Source: Sulfurimicrobium sp963779055
GTDB taxonomy: Bacteria > Pseudomonadota > Gammaproteobacteria > Burkholderiales > Sulfuricellaceae
Direction: 5' to 3'
DNA: 64,000 bases
Assembly: GCA_963779055.1 (NCBI GenBank)
Contig: CAVZWN010000004.1
Span: 1,096,099-1,160,098, forward strand
A program made the position numbers and the translations under genes. Below, piece by piece: positions 18,928-27,240 of this stretch; positions within the stretch are counted from its first letter, which is position 1, and each line of letters starts with the position of its first letter. The notes under the pieces are model-generated. The model had not been told where the DNA came from and made no database searches. It saw only the letters and a program-made list of their open reading frames with translations.

Positions 18928-20226
18928 TTATTCCTTGACCACCCGACGGGGCGGAAAACAGGCGCAGAAAGTGCTTCCCTTGCCGGATTCACTCTCGACT
19001 TCCAGATGTCCCTGATGACGAGTCAGGATGTGCTTGACGATCGACAGCCCCAGGCCGGTTCCGCCCGTTTCGCGCGAGCGCCCGCGATCCACCCGGTAGA
19101 AGCGTTCGGTGAGGCGGCTGATGTACTGCGGCTCGATGCCGATCCCGCTATCCTGTACGCAAAATCGGGCTTCTTCGCCGTTCATGTTCCAGCCCAGGGT
19201 GATTTCCCCGCCTTCCGGCGTGTAACGCACCGCATTGCTGACCAGATTGCCGAACGCACTGCGCAGCTCGTGTTCATTGCCGGCCAGCTTCACATCCGTA
19301 TCAATCAGGAGAGCAATACGGTGACGCCCCGCGCTGAGGGAAGCCGCTTCCTTGTGCAAGACCTCGATCAGGCTACAGACATCGACCGTGTCTTCGGAGA
19401 TTTTCTCCTGATTGCTTTCGAGGCGTGACAGCGTCAGCAAGTCATCCACCAGCCCCTGCATGCGCCGGGTCTGGTCGAGCATCAGCTGAAAATGGCGGCG
19501 GCTCTGTTCCATGTTGATCTGTTCCGCATCGGCGAATCCTTCGAGAAAGCCGCCCACCACGGTGAGTGGGGTGCGCAATTCATGCGAGACATTGGCGATG
19601 AAATCGCGCCTCATGGTTTCAACCCGTTCAAGCTGGGTTATATCGCGGCTGAGCAACAGTTTCTGCCGGTCGCCGAAGGGAATAAGCTGGATCGAAAGGG
19701 TCAGATCGGCATTGCGCGCCGACTTCATCACCAGAGGCTCTCCGTAATGATTCGCCGCCAGATATTCCGTGAACTGCCCCTGGCGTACCAGGTAACTGAG
19801 ACGCTGCCCCAGATCGCGCTGGTTGCTGATATCAAACTGGTTTTCCGCCGTCGGGTTGCACCATTCGATCTGGCCTGCCTGATTGATCATGATGATGCCG
19901 TCCGGCATGGCTTCTGCCGCACGCTGGAAGCGTTCCAGAACAGCGCTCAATTCATTCTGGTTAGTCGAGCGCAAACGGCCCGATTGGTAAAGTACGCTGA
20001 AAACCTCATCCCATACGCCGGAAGCTTCCGGCACTTCCGTACCTGAAGGGGACTGTAGCCAGCGAATCAGGGCGTTGAGATGCATGGCATGACGCAACCA
20101 CAGCAGGATCAGGAAACTGCAGAACAGTAGAAGCGCGCTCACCGCTCCGAATAACGGCCACAGGATCAGCGCGGCCAGTGCTACTGCCATCAGCGGCCAG
20201 AGCAGACGCCCCCACAGGCCGGACAT
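18928..20226 (-). CDS. phoR: Phosphate regulon sensor kinase PhoR
   Basis: Membrane histidine kinase that senses phosphate limitation through the Pst system and phosphorylates PhoB. Two N-terminal membrane helices (about residues 8-45) resemble the DUF3329 region of PhoR. A PAS domain follows (MPDGIIMINQAGQIEWCNPT, about 107-126), then the HisKA box with His215 in NVSHELRTPL, N-box GNLVSNAVRYTPEGG, G1 QDSGIGI and G2 GGTGLGLSIV. Length 432 is normal. It lies 34 bases downstream of phoB on the minus strand and is co-transcribed from the Pho-box promoter. Confidence 0.94.
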   Translation of the reverse strand: MSGLWGRLLWPLMAVALAALILWPLFGAVSALLLFCSFLILLWLRHAMHLNALIRWLQSPSGTEVPEASGVWDEVFSVLYQSGRLRSTNQNELSAVLERFQRAAEAMPDGIIMINQAGQIEWCNPTAENQFDISNQRDLGQRLSYLVRQGQFTEYLAANHYGEPLVMKSARNADLTLSIQLIPFGDRQKLLLSRDITQLERVETMRRDFIANVSHELRTPLTVVGGFLEGFADAEQINMEQSRRHFQLMLDQTRRMQGLVDDLLTLSRLESNQEKISEDTVDVCSLIEVLHKEAASLSAGRHRIALLIDTDVKLAGNEHELRSAFGNLVSNAVRYTPEGGEITLGWNMNGEEARFCVQDSGIGIEPQYISRLTERFYRVDRGRSRETGGTGLGLSIVKHILTRHQGHLEVESESGKGSTFCACFPPRRVVKE

Positions 20227-20260
20227 TCAGCCCTCTTCCTGAATCAGCATCCGGCCCTTC

Positions 20261-20950
20261 TCACTCATGTTCCGAAAACCGGTAACCAGAACCGCGCACG
20301 GTCTGGATCAGATGCTCGTGACCGGTTTCTTCGAGCGTCTTCCGCAAACGGCGGATATGCACGTCCACCGTGCGATCCTCCACAAAGACCTGATTTCCCC
20401 ATACCTGGTCCAGCAACTGGCCGCGGGAATGCACGCGCTCGGCATGGGTCATGAGGAAATGCAGCAAGCGGAACTCCGTCGGCCCCAGTTCGAGCGGTTT
20501 GCCGCCTGCCGTAACCCGGTGACTGGCCGGGTCCAGGCGCAGCCCCCCGATTTCCACTGGATCGTCGGTCATTTGCGGCGCACGGCGGCGCAGCACTGCC
20601 TTGATCCTTGCCATCAGCTCGCGTGGCGAAAAAGGTTTGGTAATGTAGTCATCGGCACCGGTATCGAAGCCCACGATCTTGTCCTGCTCCTCGCCGCGTG
20701 CCGTGAGCATGATAATGGGAATGGCCTTGGTATAGGCATCTGCCTTGAGGCGGCGCGCAAATTCGATCCCGCTCACACCGGGCAGCATCCAGTCGAGCAG
20801 GATCAGGTCAGGCAGCGTGTCGCGCAGCAGGCCGAGTGCCTGCTCCGCACTCGTTGCATTGAGTGTATGGTGACCCGCCTGCTGAAGGTTGAATGAAAGC
20901 AGTTCCTGGATTGCAGGTTCATCTTCCACCACGAGAATATTTGCAGCCAT
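20261..20950 (-). CDS. phoB: Phosphate regulon response regulator PhoB
   Basis: OmpR/PhoB-type regulator: receiver domain (MAANILVVEDEPAIQELLSF; phosphorylated Asp in LILLDWMLPGVSG near residue 53; conserved Lys in ITKPFSPREL near 104) followed by a winged-helix domain ending with the recognition segment DRTVDVHIRRLRKTLE. It has 229 residues from ATG 20950; an open frame runs further upstream, but it passes through the Pho-box promoter and is not coding. Activates phosphate-starvation genes and, from the box upstream, its own operon. Confidence 0.95.
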   Translation of the reverse strand: MAANILVVEDEPAIQELLSFNLQQAGHHTLNATSAEQALGLLRDTLPDLILLDWMLPGVSGIEFARRLKADAYTKAIPIIMLTARGEEQDKIVGFDTGADDYITKPFSPRELMARIKAVLRRRAPQMTDDPVEIGGLRLDPASHRVTAGGKPLELGPTEFRLLHFLMTHAERVHSRGQLLDQVWGNQVFVEDRTVDVHIRRLRKTLEETGHEHLIQTVRGSGYRFSEHE

Positions 20951-20985
20951 ACCGATGTCCTTGAAGGTTGAGCTGGCAAGATAAT

Positions 20986-21014
20986 ATGACGGAAATATTA
21001 CAGCATGGTGACAG
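20986..21014 (-). promoter_or_regulatory. Pho box with three repeats upstream of phoB
   Basis: Read on the minus strand: CTGTCAC-CATG-CTGTAAT-ATTT-CCGTCAT. This is three 7-mers at exact 11-base spacing, matching the PhoB-binding consensus CTGTCAT with 4-base spacers. The site ends 36 bases from the phoB ATG and indicates autoactivation of phoBR. Confidence 0.85.
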
Positions 21015-21048
21015 TGAAGCGAATTGCGATTTACTGAGTTAGTGCTTT

Positions 21049-21603
21049 TTATACACGCACCGCCTTCCCGGTCAGCAGGTCCCTGATGGTGGACGGGCGC
21101 CTGCGCCGGCCGACAAGGCCGGGAAGCGTAAGAATCCGCCCGCCGAATAAATTTGCGCATTCCCTGTAGCTTCGTGCCGGACGCTGTCCACTTCGGTTGG
21201 CGCTGGTCGAAACCAGCGCCATGCCAAGCACATGGCACAGGCGAGCCGCCAGGGGGTGCGCCGTGACGCGCACAGCGATGCTATGGTGCCGGCCACGCAG
21301 CCAGGCGGGAGTAGAGGGGGAAGCTGGCAGCAGCCAGGTCACTGGGCCGGGCCAGCAAGAGAAAACCGCCTGCCGCTGCCCCTGAGTCAGGGGAAAGACA
21401 TAGGACTTGAACTGACGGAAATCCGAGCCGATCAGGATCAACCCCTTGTGCTGCGGGCGCCCCTTGAGACGCAGGATTTTCATGACTGCGCGCCGGTTGC
21501 GCGGATCACAGCCGAGGCCGTAGCAGGACTCGGTGGGGTAGGCAATCACGCCGCCCTGTTGGAGATGAGTGCGCAGCCTGTGAATCAGGGCGCCATTCAA
21601 CAT
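21049..21603 (-). CDS. tsaC: Threonylcarbamoyl-AMP synthase, TsaC/YrdC type
   Basis: Makes threonylcarbamoyl-AMP for the t6A37 modification of ANN-decoding tRNAs. Recognised by GGVIAYPTESCYGLGCDPRN near the N-terminus, the basic RLKGRPQHKGLILI, WPGPVTWLLPAS, and LVSTSANRSGQ, ending PSTIRDLLTG. It is a single YrdC domain of about 184 residues (TsaC rather than the longer Sua5). Start ATG 21603 is chosen; an in-frame GTG at 21642 immediately after the purD stop would add 13 residues. Last gene of the minus-strand dusB-fis-purH-purD-tsaC run. Confidence 0.88.
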   Translation of the reverse strand: MLNGALIHRLRTHLQQGGVIAYPTESCYGLGCDPRNRRAVMKILRLKGRPQHKGLILIGSDFRQFKSYVFPLTQGQRQAVFSCWPGPVTWLLPASPSTPAWLRGRHHSIAVRVTAHPLAARLCHVLGMALVSTSANRSGQRPARSYRECANLFGGRILTLPGLVGRRRRPSTIRDLLTGKAVRV

Positions 21604-21644
21604 CGCGGTGGAGGCGGAAAGGGGTGCGGCAGACCCCTTCACGA

Positions 21645-22922
21645 TTAGCGAACCTTCTTGTCCACCGCGCGGTAGCCGATATCACGCCGCATCTGGCAGC
21701 CATCGAAGTGAATCTGGTCGGCTACCTGGTAGGCACGTGTCTGGGCCATGCGCACGCTATCTCCCAGCGCGGTAACACACAGAACGCGCCCGCCGCTGAC
21801 AACCACTTCCTTGCCGTCCATGGCCGTTCCGGCATGGAAAACATGCGCATCCGCTTCTGGTGCAGGCAAGCCGGTAATGACATCCCCCTTGCGCGGGCTG
21901 TCTGGATATCCCGCCGCCGCCAGCACCACGCCCAGTGCCACGCGCCGGTCCCACTCGGCCTCTGCCTTGTCGAGCGTGCCATTGATGGCGTGTTCAGCCA
22001 GCGTCACCAGGTCGCTCTTCAGACGCATCATGATCGGCTGGGTTTCCGGATCGCCCATACGGCAGTTGAATTCCAGCGTCTTGATTTGCCCCTGGGGGTC
22101 AATCATCAAGCCAGCATACAGAAAACCGGTATAGGGAATACCATCCTTGGCCATGCCATTGACGGTGGGCAGGATGATTTCGCGCATCACCCGTGCATGA
22201 ATTTCCGGCGTCACGACAGGAGCCGGGGAGTAAGCGCCCATGCCGCCGGTATTCGGGCCCTGATCGCCATCCAGCAGGCGTTTGTGGTCCTGGCTGGTAG
22301 CCAGCGCCAGCACATGCTCGCCGTCCGCCATGACGATGAAGCTGGCCTCTTCTCCGGTAAGAAACTCCTCGATCACCACGCGCGAACCGGCCGAGCCCAG
22401 CTTGTTGCCTTCCAGCATCATGTCCACTGCGGCGTGCGCTTCATCGAGACTCATCGCCACGACCACACCCTTGCCTGCGGCCAGGCCATCGGCCTTGATC
22501 ACAATCGGCGCACCCTGCTGGTCCAGATAGGCGTGCGCCTCTGCGGCATCGCTGAAGGTGGCATAGGCGGCAGTGGGAATCCCGTGGCGCGCCATGAAGG
22601 CCTTGGCATAATCCTTGGAGCTTTCAAGCTGAGCGGCCTGTTTTGTCGGCCCGAAAATTTTCAGCCCGGCAGCGCGGAATGCATCCACCACCCCTTCGGC
22701 CAGCGGCGCTTCAGGCCCCACTACGGTCAAGGCGATTTTTTCACTCTGGGCAAAGGCCACCAGGGTGGGAATGGCGGTAACCGGAACATTGGTGAGATCC
22801 GGTTCCAGCGCCGTGCCCGCATTGCCCGGGGCAACGAACACCTTGTGAATGCGCGGCGACTGCGCCAGCTTCCACGCCAGCGCATGCTCGCGACCACCGC
22901 CGCCAATGACCAGAATTTTCAT
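21645..22922 (-). CDS. purD: Phosphoribosylamine-glycine ligase
   Basis: GAR synthetase, the second step of purine synthesis, ATP-grasp fold. Starts MKILVIGGGGREHALAWKL, with the conserved GPEAPLAEGVVD, the ATP-binding PIVIKADGLAAGKGVVVA, and GPNTGGMGAYSPAP and NCRMGDPETQP in the catalytic part. It has 425 residues. The ATG at 22922 is preferred over one four codons upstream, because MKILVIGGGGREHA is the family start. It follows purH across a hairpin of CGCAAAGN octamers. Confidence 0.96.
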   Translation of the reverse strand: MKILVIGGGGREHALAWKLAQSPRIHKVFVAPGNAGTALEPDLTNVPVTAIPTLVAFAQSEKIALTVVGPEAPLAEGVVDAFRAAGLKIFGPTKQAAQLESSKDYAKAFMARHGIPTAAYATFSDAAEAHAYLDQQGAPIVIKADGLAAGKGVVVAMSLDEAHAAVDMMLEGNKLGSAGSRVVIEEFLTGEEASFIVMADGEHVLALATSQDHKRLLDGDQGPNTGGMGAYSPAPVVTPEIHARVMREIILPTVNGMAKDGIPYTGFLYAGLMIDPQGQIKTLEFNCRMGDPETQPIMMRLKSDLVTLAEHAINGTLDKAEAEWDRRVALGVVLAAAGYPDSPRKGDVITGLPAPEADAHVFHAGTAMDGKEVVVSGGRVLCVTALGDSVRMAQTRAYQVADQIHFDGCQMRRDIGYRAVDKKVR

Positions 22923-22931
22923 ATAGAACCT

Positions 22932-22997
22932 CAATAACCGCTAAGGCGCAAAGCCGCAAAGTTTCTGTCGTAAAAACTTCGCGGCTTTGCGGTTAAT
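22932..22997. repeat. Tandem-octamer hairpin at the purH/purD junction
   Basis: The left arm has CGCTAAGG-CGCAAAGC-CGCAAAG and the right arm its inverse (CTTCGCGG-CTTTGCGG). The two arms pair well and flank a short TTCTGTCGT-type loop. It begins three bases after the purH stop and ends ten bases before the purD start. Confidence 0.75.
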
Positions 22998-22999
22998 AC

Positions 23000-24571
23000 T
23001 TAATGCCTGAAATGCCGCATGCCGGTGAACACCATCGCCATGCCATGCTCGTTCGCAGCGGCAATCACTTCCTCGTCGCGCATTGAGCCCCCCGGCTGGA
23101 TCACCGCGGCGATGCCGGACTGGGCAGCCGAGTCGATGCCGTCACGGAAGGGGAAGAATGCATCCGAGGCCATTACCGAGCCGCGCACTTCCAGACCCGC
23201 ATGCTCCGCCTTGATGGCCGCAATACGTGCCGAGTTGATGCGGCTCATCTGGCCCGCACCCACGCCTATGGTCATCTTGTTCTTGCCATACACGATTGCG
23301 TTGGATTTGACATACTTGGCCACCTGCCAGGCAAACAGCAGGTCCGCCATTTCTTCCGCACTGGGCTGGCGCTGGGTCACGACGCGAAGCTCGTTATGCA
23401 GCAGGAGATCCGCTTCCTGCACCAGCAGGCCACCAGTAACCCGCTTGTAATCCAGACGTTTTGCCGGTTGTGCTGCCCACTGTCCGCATTCGAGCAGGCG
23501 TACGTTTTTCTTGGCGGCGACTACTTCGACTGCGGCGGCAGACACCTTGGGAGCGATGATGACCTCAACGAACTGACGCTCAACGATGATCCGGGCAGTC
23601 TCGGCATCAAGCTCGCCATTGAAGGCGATAATGCCGCCAAAGGCTGATTCCGGATCAGTCTGGTAGGCACGCTCATAGGCATCCAGCAGAGATTTTCCAT
23701 AAGCCACGCCACACGGATTGGCATGCTTCACGATCACGCAGGCAGGCGCTTCGCCGAACTGCTTGACGCATTCCAGCGCAGCATCGGCATCGGAGATATT
23801 GTTGTAGGACAGCTCCTTGCCCTGCAGCTGGCGCGCGCTGGCAATGGAGGCATCGCCGCTCTCGCCCTGCGCAATATAGAAAGCGCCCTGCTGGTGCGGA
23901 TTTTCCCCGTAGCGGCAATCCTGCGCCTTGCTGAATTGCAGATTGAATTTTTGCGGGAACGGCTGGCGCTGGCCCTGAGCATCAAGCGAGGTAAGGTAGT
24001 TGCTGATCATGCCGTCGTATTCGGCAGTATGCGAGAAGGCCTTTTTCGCCAGTTCGAAGCGGATATCCTGGCCGATGGCACCCTGGGTGGAGACCATCTC
24101 CTTCTCCACCACCGCATAATCGGCAGGATCGGTTAGCACGGCGACATGGGCATAGTTCTTGGCCGCTGCCCGAACCATGGTAGGCCCGCCGATATCGATA
24201 TTTTCAATGGCATCTTCCATGCTGCAATCCACCTTTGCAATGGTGGCCGCAAAGGGGTACAGGTTGACCACCACCAGGTCGATCGGTGGGATATTGGCGC
24301 CTTCCATTGCCTTGACATGCGCGGGCAGATCACGGCGCCCCAGAATCCCGCCATGCACCTTGGGGTGGAGCGTCTTGACCCGCCCGTCCAGCATTTCCGG
24401 GAATCCGGTGTAATCACCGACTTCAATCACCGGAACCCCCGCCTGCTGGAGCAGACTGGCTGTTCCGCCGGTAGAAAGAATTTCCACACCGAATTGCTGC
24501 AGGGAGCGGGCAAACTCCACCACGCCTGTTTTATCCGAAACACTTATAAGTGCACGTCTGATCGTTGTCAT
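23000..24571 (-). CDS. purH: Bifunctional AICAR transformylase / IMP cyclohydrolase
   Basis: Catalyses the last two steps to IMP. The N-terminal MGS-like cyclohydrolase domain (TIRRALISVSDKTG, EILSTGGTASLLQQAG, GRVKTLHPKVHGGILGRR) is followed by the AICAR transformylase domain with the catalytic Lys-His in CVIVKHANPCGVAYG and the C-terminal end GMRHFRH. It has 523 residues, the normal size. Start ATG 24571; an upstream ATG two codons earlier is possible. Downstream of fis and upstream of purD, separated from purD by an octamer hairpin. Confidence 0.96.
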   Translation of the reverse strand: MTTIRRALISVSDKTGVVEFARSLQQFGVEILSTGGTASLLQQAGVPVIEVGDYTGFPEMLDGRVKTLHPKVHGGILGRRDLPAHVKAMEGANIPPIDLVVVNLYPFAATIAKVDCSMEDAIENIDIGGPTMVRAAAKNYAHVAVLTDPADYAVVEKEMVSTQGAIGQDIRFELAKKAFSHTAEYDGMISNYLTSLDAQGQRQPFPQKFNLQFSKAQDCRYGENPHQQGAFYIAQGESGDASIASARQLQGKELSYNNISDADAALECVKQFGEAPACVIVKHANPCGVAYGKSLLDAYERAYQTDPESAFGGIIAFNGELDAETARIIVERQFVEVIIAPKVSAAAVEVVAAKKNVRLLECGQWAAQPAKRLDYKRVTGGLLVQEADLLLHNELRVVTQRQPSAEEMADLLFAWQVAKYVKSNAIVYGKNKMTIGVGAGQMSRINSARIAAIKAEHAGLEVRGSVMASDAFFPFRDGIDSAAQSGIAAVIQPGGSMRDEEVIAAANEHGMAMVFTGMRHFRH

Positions 24572-24665
24572 AACCACTACCTAAAATTAATGAAAGGGCG
24601 CCGCCCTGGATTCAGATCGGCCGCGACCCGGAACATCAGCTCCGTTGCGGCAAGAGAAGTGTTGC

Positions 24666-24902
24666 TTATTTGATGCCATGCACCTGCATTTTCTTGCGCA
24701 AGGTGTTGCGATTGATGCCGAGCATTTCGGCTGCCCGGGTCTGGTTTCCTTCTGCCTCGTGCAGAATGACCTGCAACAGGGGTTTTTCGACGCAGCCGAC
24801 TACCATTTCATAGATTGCGCTGGGCGTTTCACCATCGAGGTCTGCAAAATACTGCTCCATAGCCCTGCGGACACAGCTTGCAATATCATTTTCATTCATC
24901 AT
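24666..24902 (-). CDS. fis: DNA-binding protein Fis
   Basis: Small nucleoid-associated/transcription regulator. The C-terminal helix-turn-helix is evident (EGNQTRAAEMLGINRNTLRKKMQ), and the N-terminal part has the dimerisation helices. It has 78 residues from ATG 24902. It sits 29 bases after dusB, the classical dusB-fis arrangement of proteobacteria, and upstream of purH. Betaproteobacterial Fis is shorter than the 98-residue enterobacterial form, which fits. A longer in-frame start within dusB is possible but has no reason to be used. Confidence 0.92.
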   Translation of the reverse strand: MMNENDIASCVRRAMEQYFADLDGETPSAIYEMVVGCVEKPLLQVILHEAEGNQTRAAEMLGINRNTLRKKMQVHGIK

Positions 24903-24931
24903 GCTGCTTTTACCCTGTTCTTGTAAGCGGC

Positions 24932-25945
24932 TCATGCCGCTGCCAGCTCTTCGCTGTGATAGGTCAGGCAGGTCGAATGGGCACCCAGTTCGGAAAAGAA
25001 CTGCTCCACTGCCGCCAACTGTTCAGCCACACTCGGCAGTTGATTCATTGCGTGCCTGAAGCCCGCCGAACCCACCAGCCCCTTGGTGTACCAGGAAATG
25101 TGCTTGCGCGCCATCCGCAGACCGGTGTACTCGCCATAAAACTGGTACAGATCATGCAGGTGCCCAATCAGCACACGGTGAATTTCTGCCACCTCGGGTG
25201 GCGGGAGATGCGTGCCGGTTTGCAGAAAATATTCGATCTCACGAAAAATCCATGGCCGCCCCATGGCCGCGCGACCGATCATGACGGCATCGGCACCGGT
25301 ATGCTGCAGGACATGCCTGGCTTTTTCCGGTGTGGTGATATCGCCATTGGCAATCACCGGAATCCGGATATGCGTCTTGACGGCCGCAATGGTGTCGTAT
25401 TCCGCTTCGCCGCTGTAACCGCAGGCACGGGTGCGGCCATGAATGGCAAGCGCCTGGATGCCGGCATCTTCGGCGATGCGGGCGATGTTGATGGCATTGC
25501 GGTTGTCCTGATTCCAGCCGGTACGGATTTTCAGCGTGACCGGGACATCGACGGCCTTGACCACGGCATTGAGGATGCGCGCCACCAGCGCCTCATCCTG
25601 CAACAGTGCGGAACCAGCCATGACGTTACAGATTTTTTTTGCCGGACAACCCATGTTGATATCGATGATCTGGGCGCCCTGATCCGCATTGTATTTAGCT
25701 GCTTCTGCCAGCATGGCGGGGTCCGAGCCGGCAATCTGCACAGAAACCGGTTCAACCTCACCCTCGTGGTTCGCCCGGCGCCTGGTTTTCGCACTGCCAT
25801 AAAGCAGGGAATTGCTGGTCACCATTTCGGACACCGCCATCCCCGCACCCATCAGCTTGCACAACTGGCGGAATGGACGATCCGTGACGCCCGCCATGGG
25901 GGCGACAATAAGATTGTTCCTGAGCTGGTGCGGCCCGATTTTCAT
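24932..25945 (-). CDS. dusB: tRNA-dihydrouridine synthase B
   Basis: FMN enzyme reducing uridine in the tRNA D-loop. Recognised by APMAGVTDRPFRQLC, the catalytic-cysteine region MGCPAKKICNVMAGSALLQD, IHGRTRACGYSGEA and VIANGDITTPEKA, and GADAVMIGRAAMGRPWIFREI. It has 337 residues. First gene of the dusB-fis-purH-purD-tsaC run on the minus strand; fba lies upstream beyond an intrinsic terminator. Confidence 0.95.
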   Translation of the reverse strand: MKIGPHQLRNNLIVAPMAGVTDRPFRQLCKLMGAGMAVSEMVTSNSLLYGSAKTRRRANHEGEVEPVSVQIAGSDPAMLAEAAKYNADQGAQIIDINMGCPAKKICNVMAGSALLQDEALVARILNAVVKAVDVPVTLKIRTGWNQDNRNAINIARIAEDAGIQALAIHGRTRACGYSGEAEYDTIAAVKTHIRIPVIANGDITTPEKARHVLQHTGADAVMIGRAAMGRPWIFREIEYFLQTGTHLPPPEVAEIHRVLIGHLHDLYQFYGEYTGLRMARKHISWYTKGLVGSAGFRHAMNQLPSVAEQLAAVEQFFSELGAHSTCLTYHSEELAAA

Positions 25946-26024
25946 GGTGTCACGCTATTCTGGGGGAGCCGGTAATTTTATACCGTTTTGTTCTGCTTAA
26001 AAAGACAGCAATGCATGCAGGAAT

Positions 26025-26054
26025 AAAAAAGGCGGATATAAATCCGCCTTTTTT
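26025..26054. terminator. Intrinsic terminator after fba
   Basis: AAAAAAGGCGGAT (26025-26037) pairs perfectly with ATCCGCCTTTTTT (26042-26054) over a four-base loop. On the minus strand this places a T-run after the stem, 36 bases beyond the fba stop, ending the tkt-gap-pgk-pyk-fba transcript. Contrast with the T-free heptamer hairpins at the inner junctions. Confidence 0.9.
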
Positions 26055-26089
26055 ATTTTCCACCTCCTGATTGCAGGTGGATTCCGAGC

Positions 26090-27154
26090 TTACTTGACGA
26101 CGGCTTTCAATTCACCCTTGCTATACATGGTAGCCACCCTGTCGAGCATGATCGGCTTGATCCTGTCGGCGTTGCCAGCTGAACCGAAGGCTTCGAAACG
26201 CGCCTTGCAGATGTCCTTCATGGCTTTGGTTGCCACGGCGTAGAATTTGCGCGGATCGAAATCCTTGGTGTTCTCGGCCAGATATTTGCGAATCGCGCCA
26301 GTGGAAGCCATGCGCAGGTCGGTGTCGATGTTCACCTTGCGCACACCGTGCTTGATGCCTTCAACGATTTCCTCGACCGGCACGCCGTAGGTCTGGGGCA
26401 TGGTGCCACCGAAGTCGTTGATGATCTTGAGCCATTCCTGTGGAACAGAGGATGAGCCGTGCATGACCAGGTGGGTGTTCGGTATGCGGGCGTTGATTTC
26501 CTTGATGCGGGAAATCGCCAGCACGTCGCCTGTGGGCGGACGGGTGAACTTGTATGCGCCGTGGGAGGTACCGATAGCAATTGCCAGCGCATCCACGCCG
26601 GTAGCCTTGACGAATTCAGCCGCTTCGTTGGGGTCGGTCAGCAACTGGTCCATGGTCAGCACGCCTTCTGCGCCGTGACCGTCTTCCTTTTCGCCGTGGC
26701 CGGATTCCAGGGAGCCCAGGCAACCCAGTTCACCTTCAACGGATACGCCAACCGCGTGGGACATTTCCACAACCTTGCGCGTGACTTCCACGTTGTATTC
26801 GAAGCTGGAAGGTGTCTTGCCGTCTTCCATCAGGGAGCCGTCCATCATCACGCTGGAGAAGCCGGAGCGGATCGCGTTGATACATACGGCAGGGGATGCG
26901 CCGTGATCCTGATGCATGACCACCGGAATGTGCGGATAGGCTTCGATGGCGGCATCGATCAGGTGGCGCAGGAAAGCTTCACCGGCGTATTTGCGCGCAC
27001 CGGCAGAACCCTGCATGATCACCGGGCTGTTGCATTCGTCGGCGGCCTGCATGATCGCCTGCACCTGCTCCAGGTTGTTGACGTTGAATGCCGGCAGGCC
27101 GTAGCTGTGCTCTGCAGCGTGATCCAGCAGTTGACGCATTGATACTAATGCCAT
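26090..27154 (-). CDS. fba: Fructose-bisphosphate aldolase, class II
   Basis: Zinc-dependent aldolase for glycolysis, gluconeogenesis and the Calvin cycle (fructose and sedoheptulose bisphosphate). Signatures: PAFNVNNLEQVQAIMQAA, the zinc ligand segment HIPVVMHQDHGASPAVC, VEGELGCLGSLESG, ALAIAIGTSHGAYKF and MHGSSSVPQE. It has 354 residues and belongs to the longer CbbA-type class. ATG 27154 has an AGGAG ribosome site. Last gene of the carbon operon, behind pyk and a heptamer hairpin, before an intrinsic terminator. Confidence 0.95.
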   Translation of the reverse strand: MALVSMRQLLDHAAEHSYGLPAFNVNNLEQVQAIMQAADECNSPVIMQGSAGARKYAGEAFLRHLIDAAIEAYPHIPVVMHQDHGASPAVCINAIRSGFSSVMMDGSLMEDGKTPSSFEYNVEVTRKVVEMSHAVGVSVEGELGCLGSLESGHGEKEDGHGAEGVLTMDQLLTDPNEAAEFVKATGVDALAIAIGTSHGAYKFTRPPTGDVLAISRIKEINARIPNTHLVMHGSSSVPQEWLKIINDFGGTMPQTYGVPVEEIVEGIKHGVRKVNIDTDLRMASTGAIRKYLAENTKDFDPRKFYAVATKAMKDICKARFEAFGSAGNADRIKPIMLDRVATMYSKGELKAVVK

Positions 27155-27177
27155 TTTTATCTCCTAGTTTACAAATC

Positions 27178-27236
27178 AATGGGATGAGTAATGGGTAATA
27201 CGGGCTCTCTTTACCCATCACCCATCACCCATTACC
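27178..27236. repeat. Tandem-heptamer hairpin at the pyk/fba junction
   Basis: Left arm GGGATGA-GTAATGG-GTAATA; right arm, on the other strand, GGTAATG-GGTGATG-GGTGATG-GGTA. The loop is about ten bases. The right arm ends about four bases from the pyk stop codon; fba starts 23 bases past the left arm with its own ribosome site. Confidence 0.8.
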
Positions 27237-27240
27237 GAAT

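Noticed and set aside
24595..24607. AGGGC-GCC-GCCCT hairpin between fis and purH
   Set aside because: Only five base pairs and no T-run; too weak to call a terminator or repeat.
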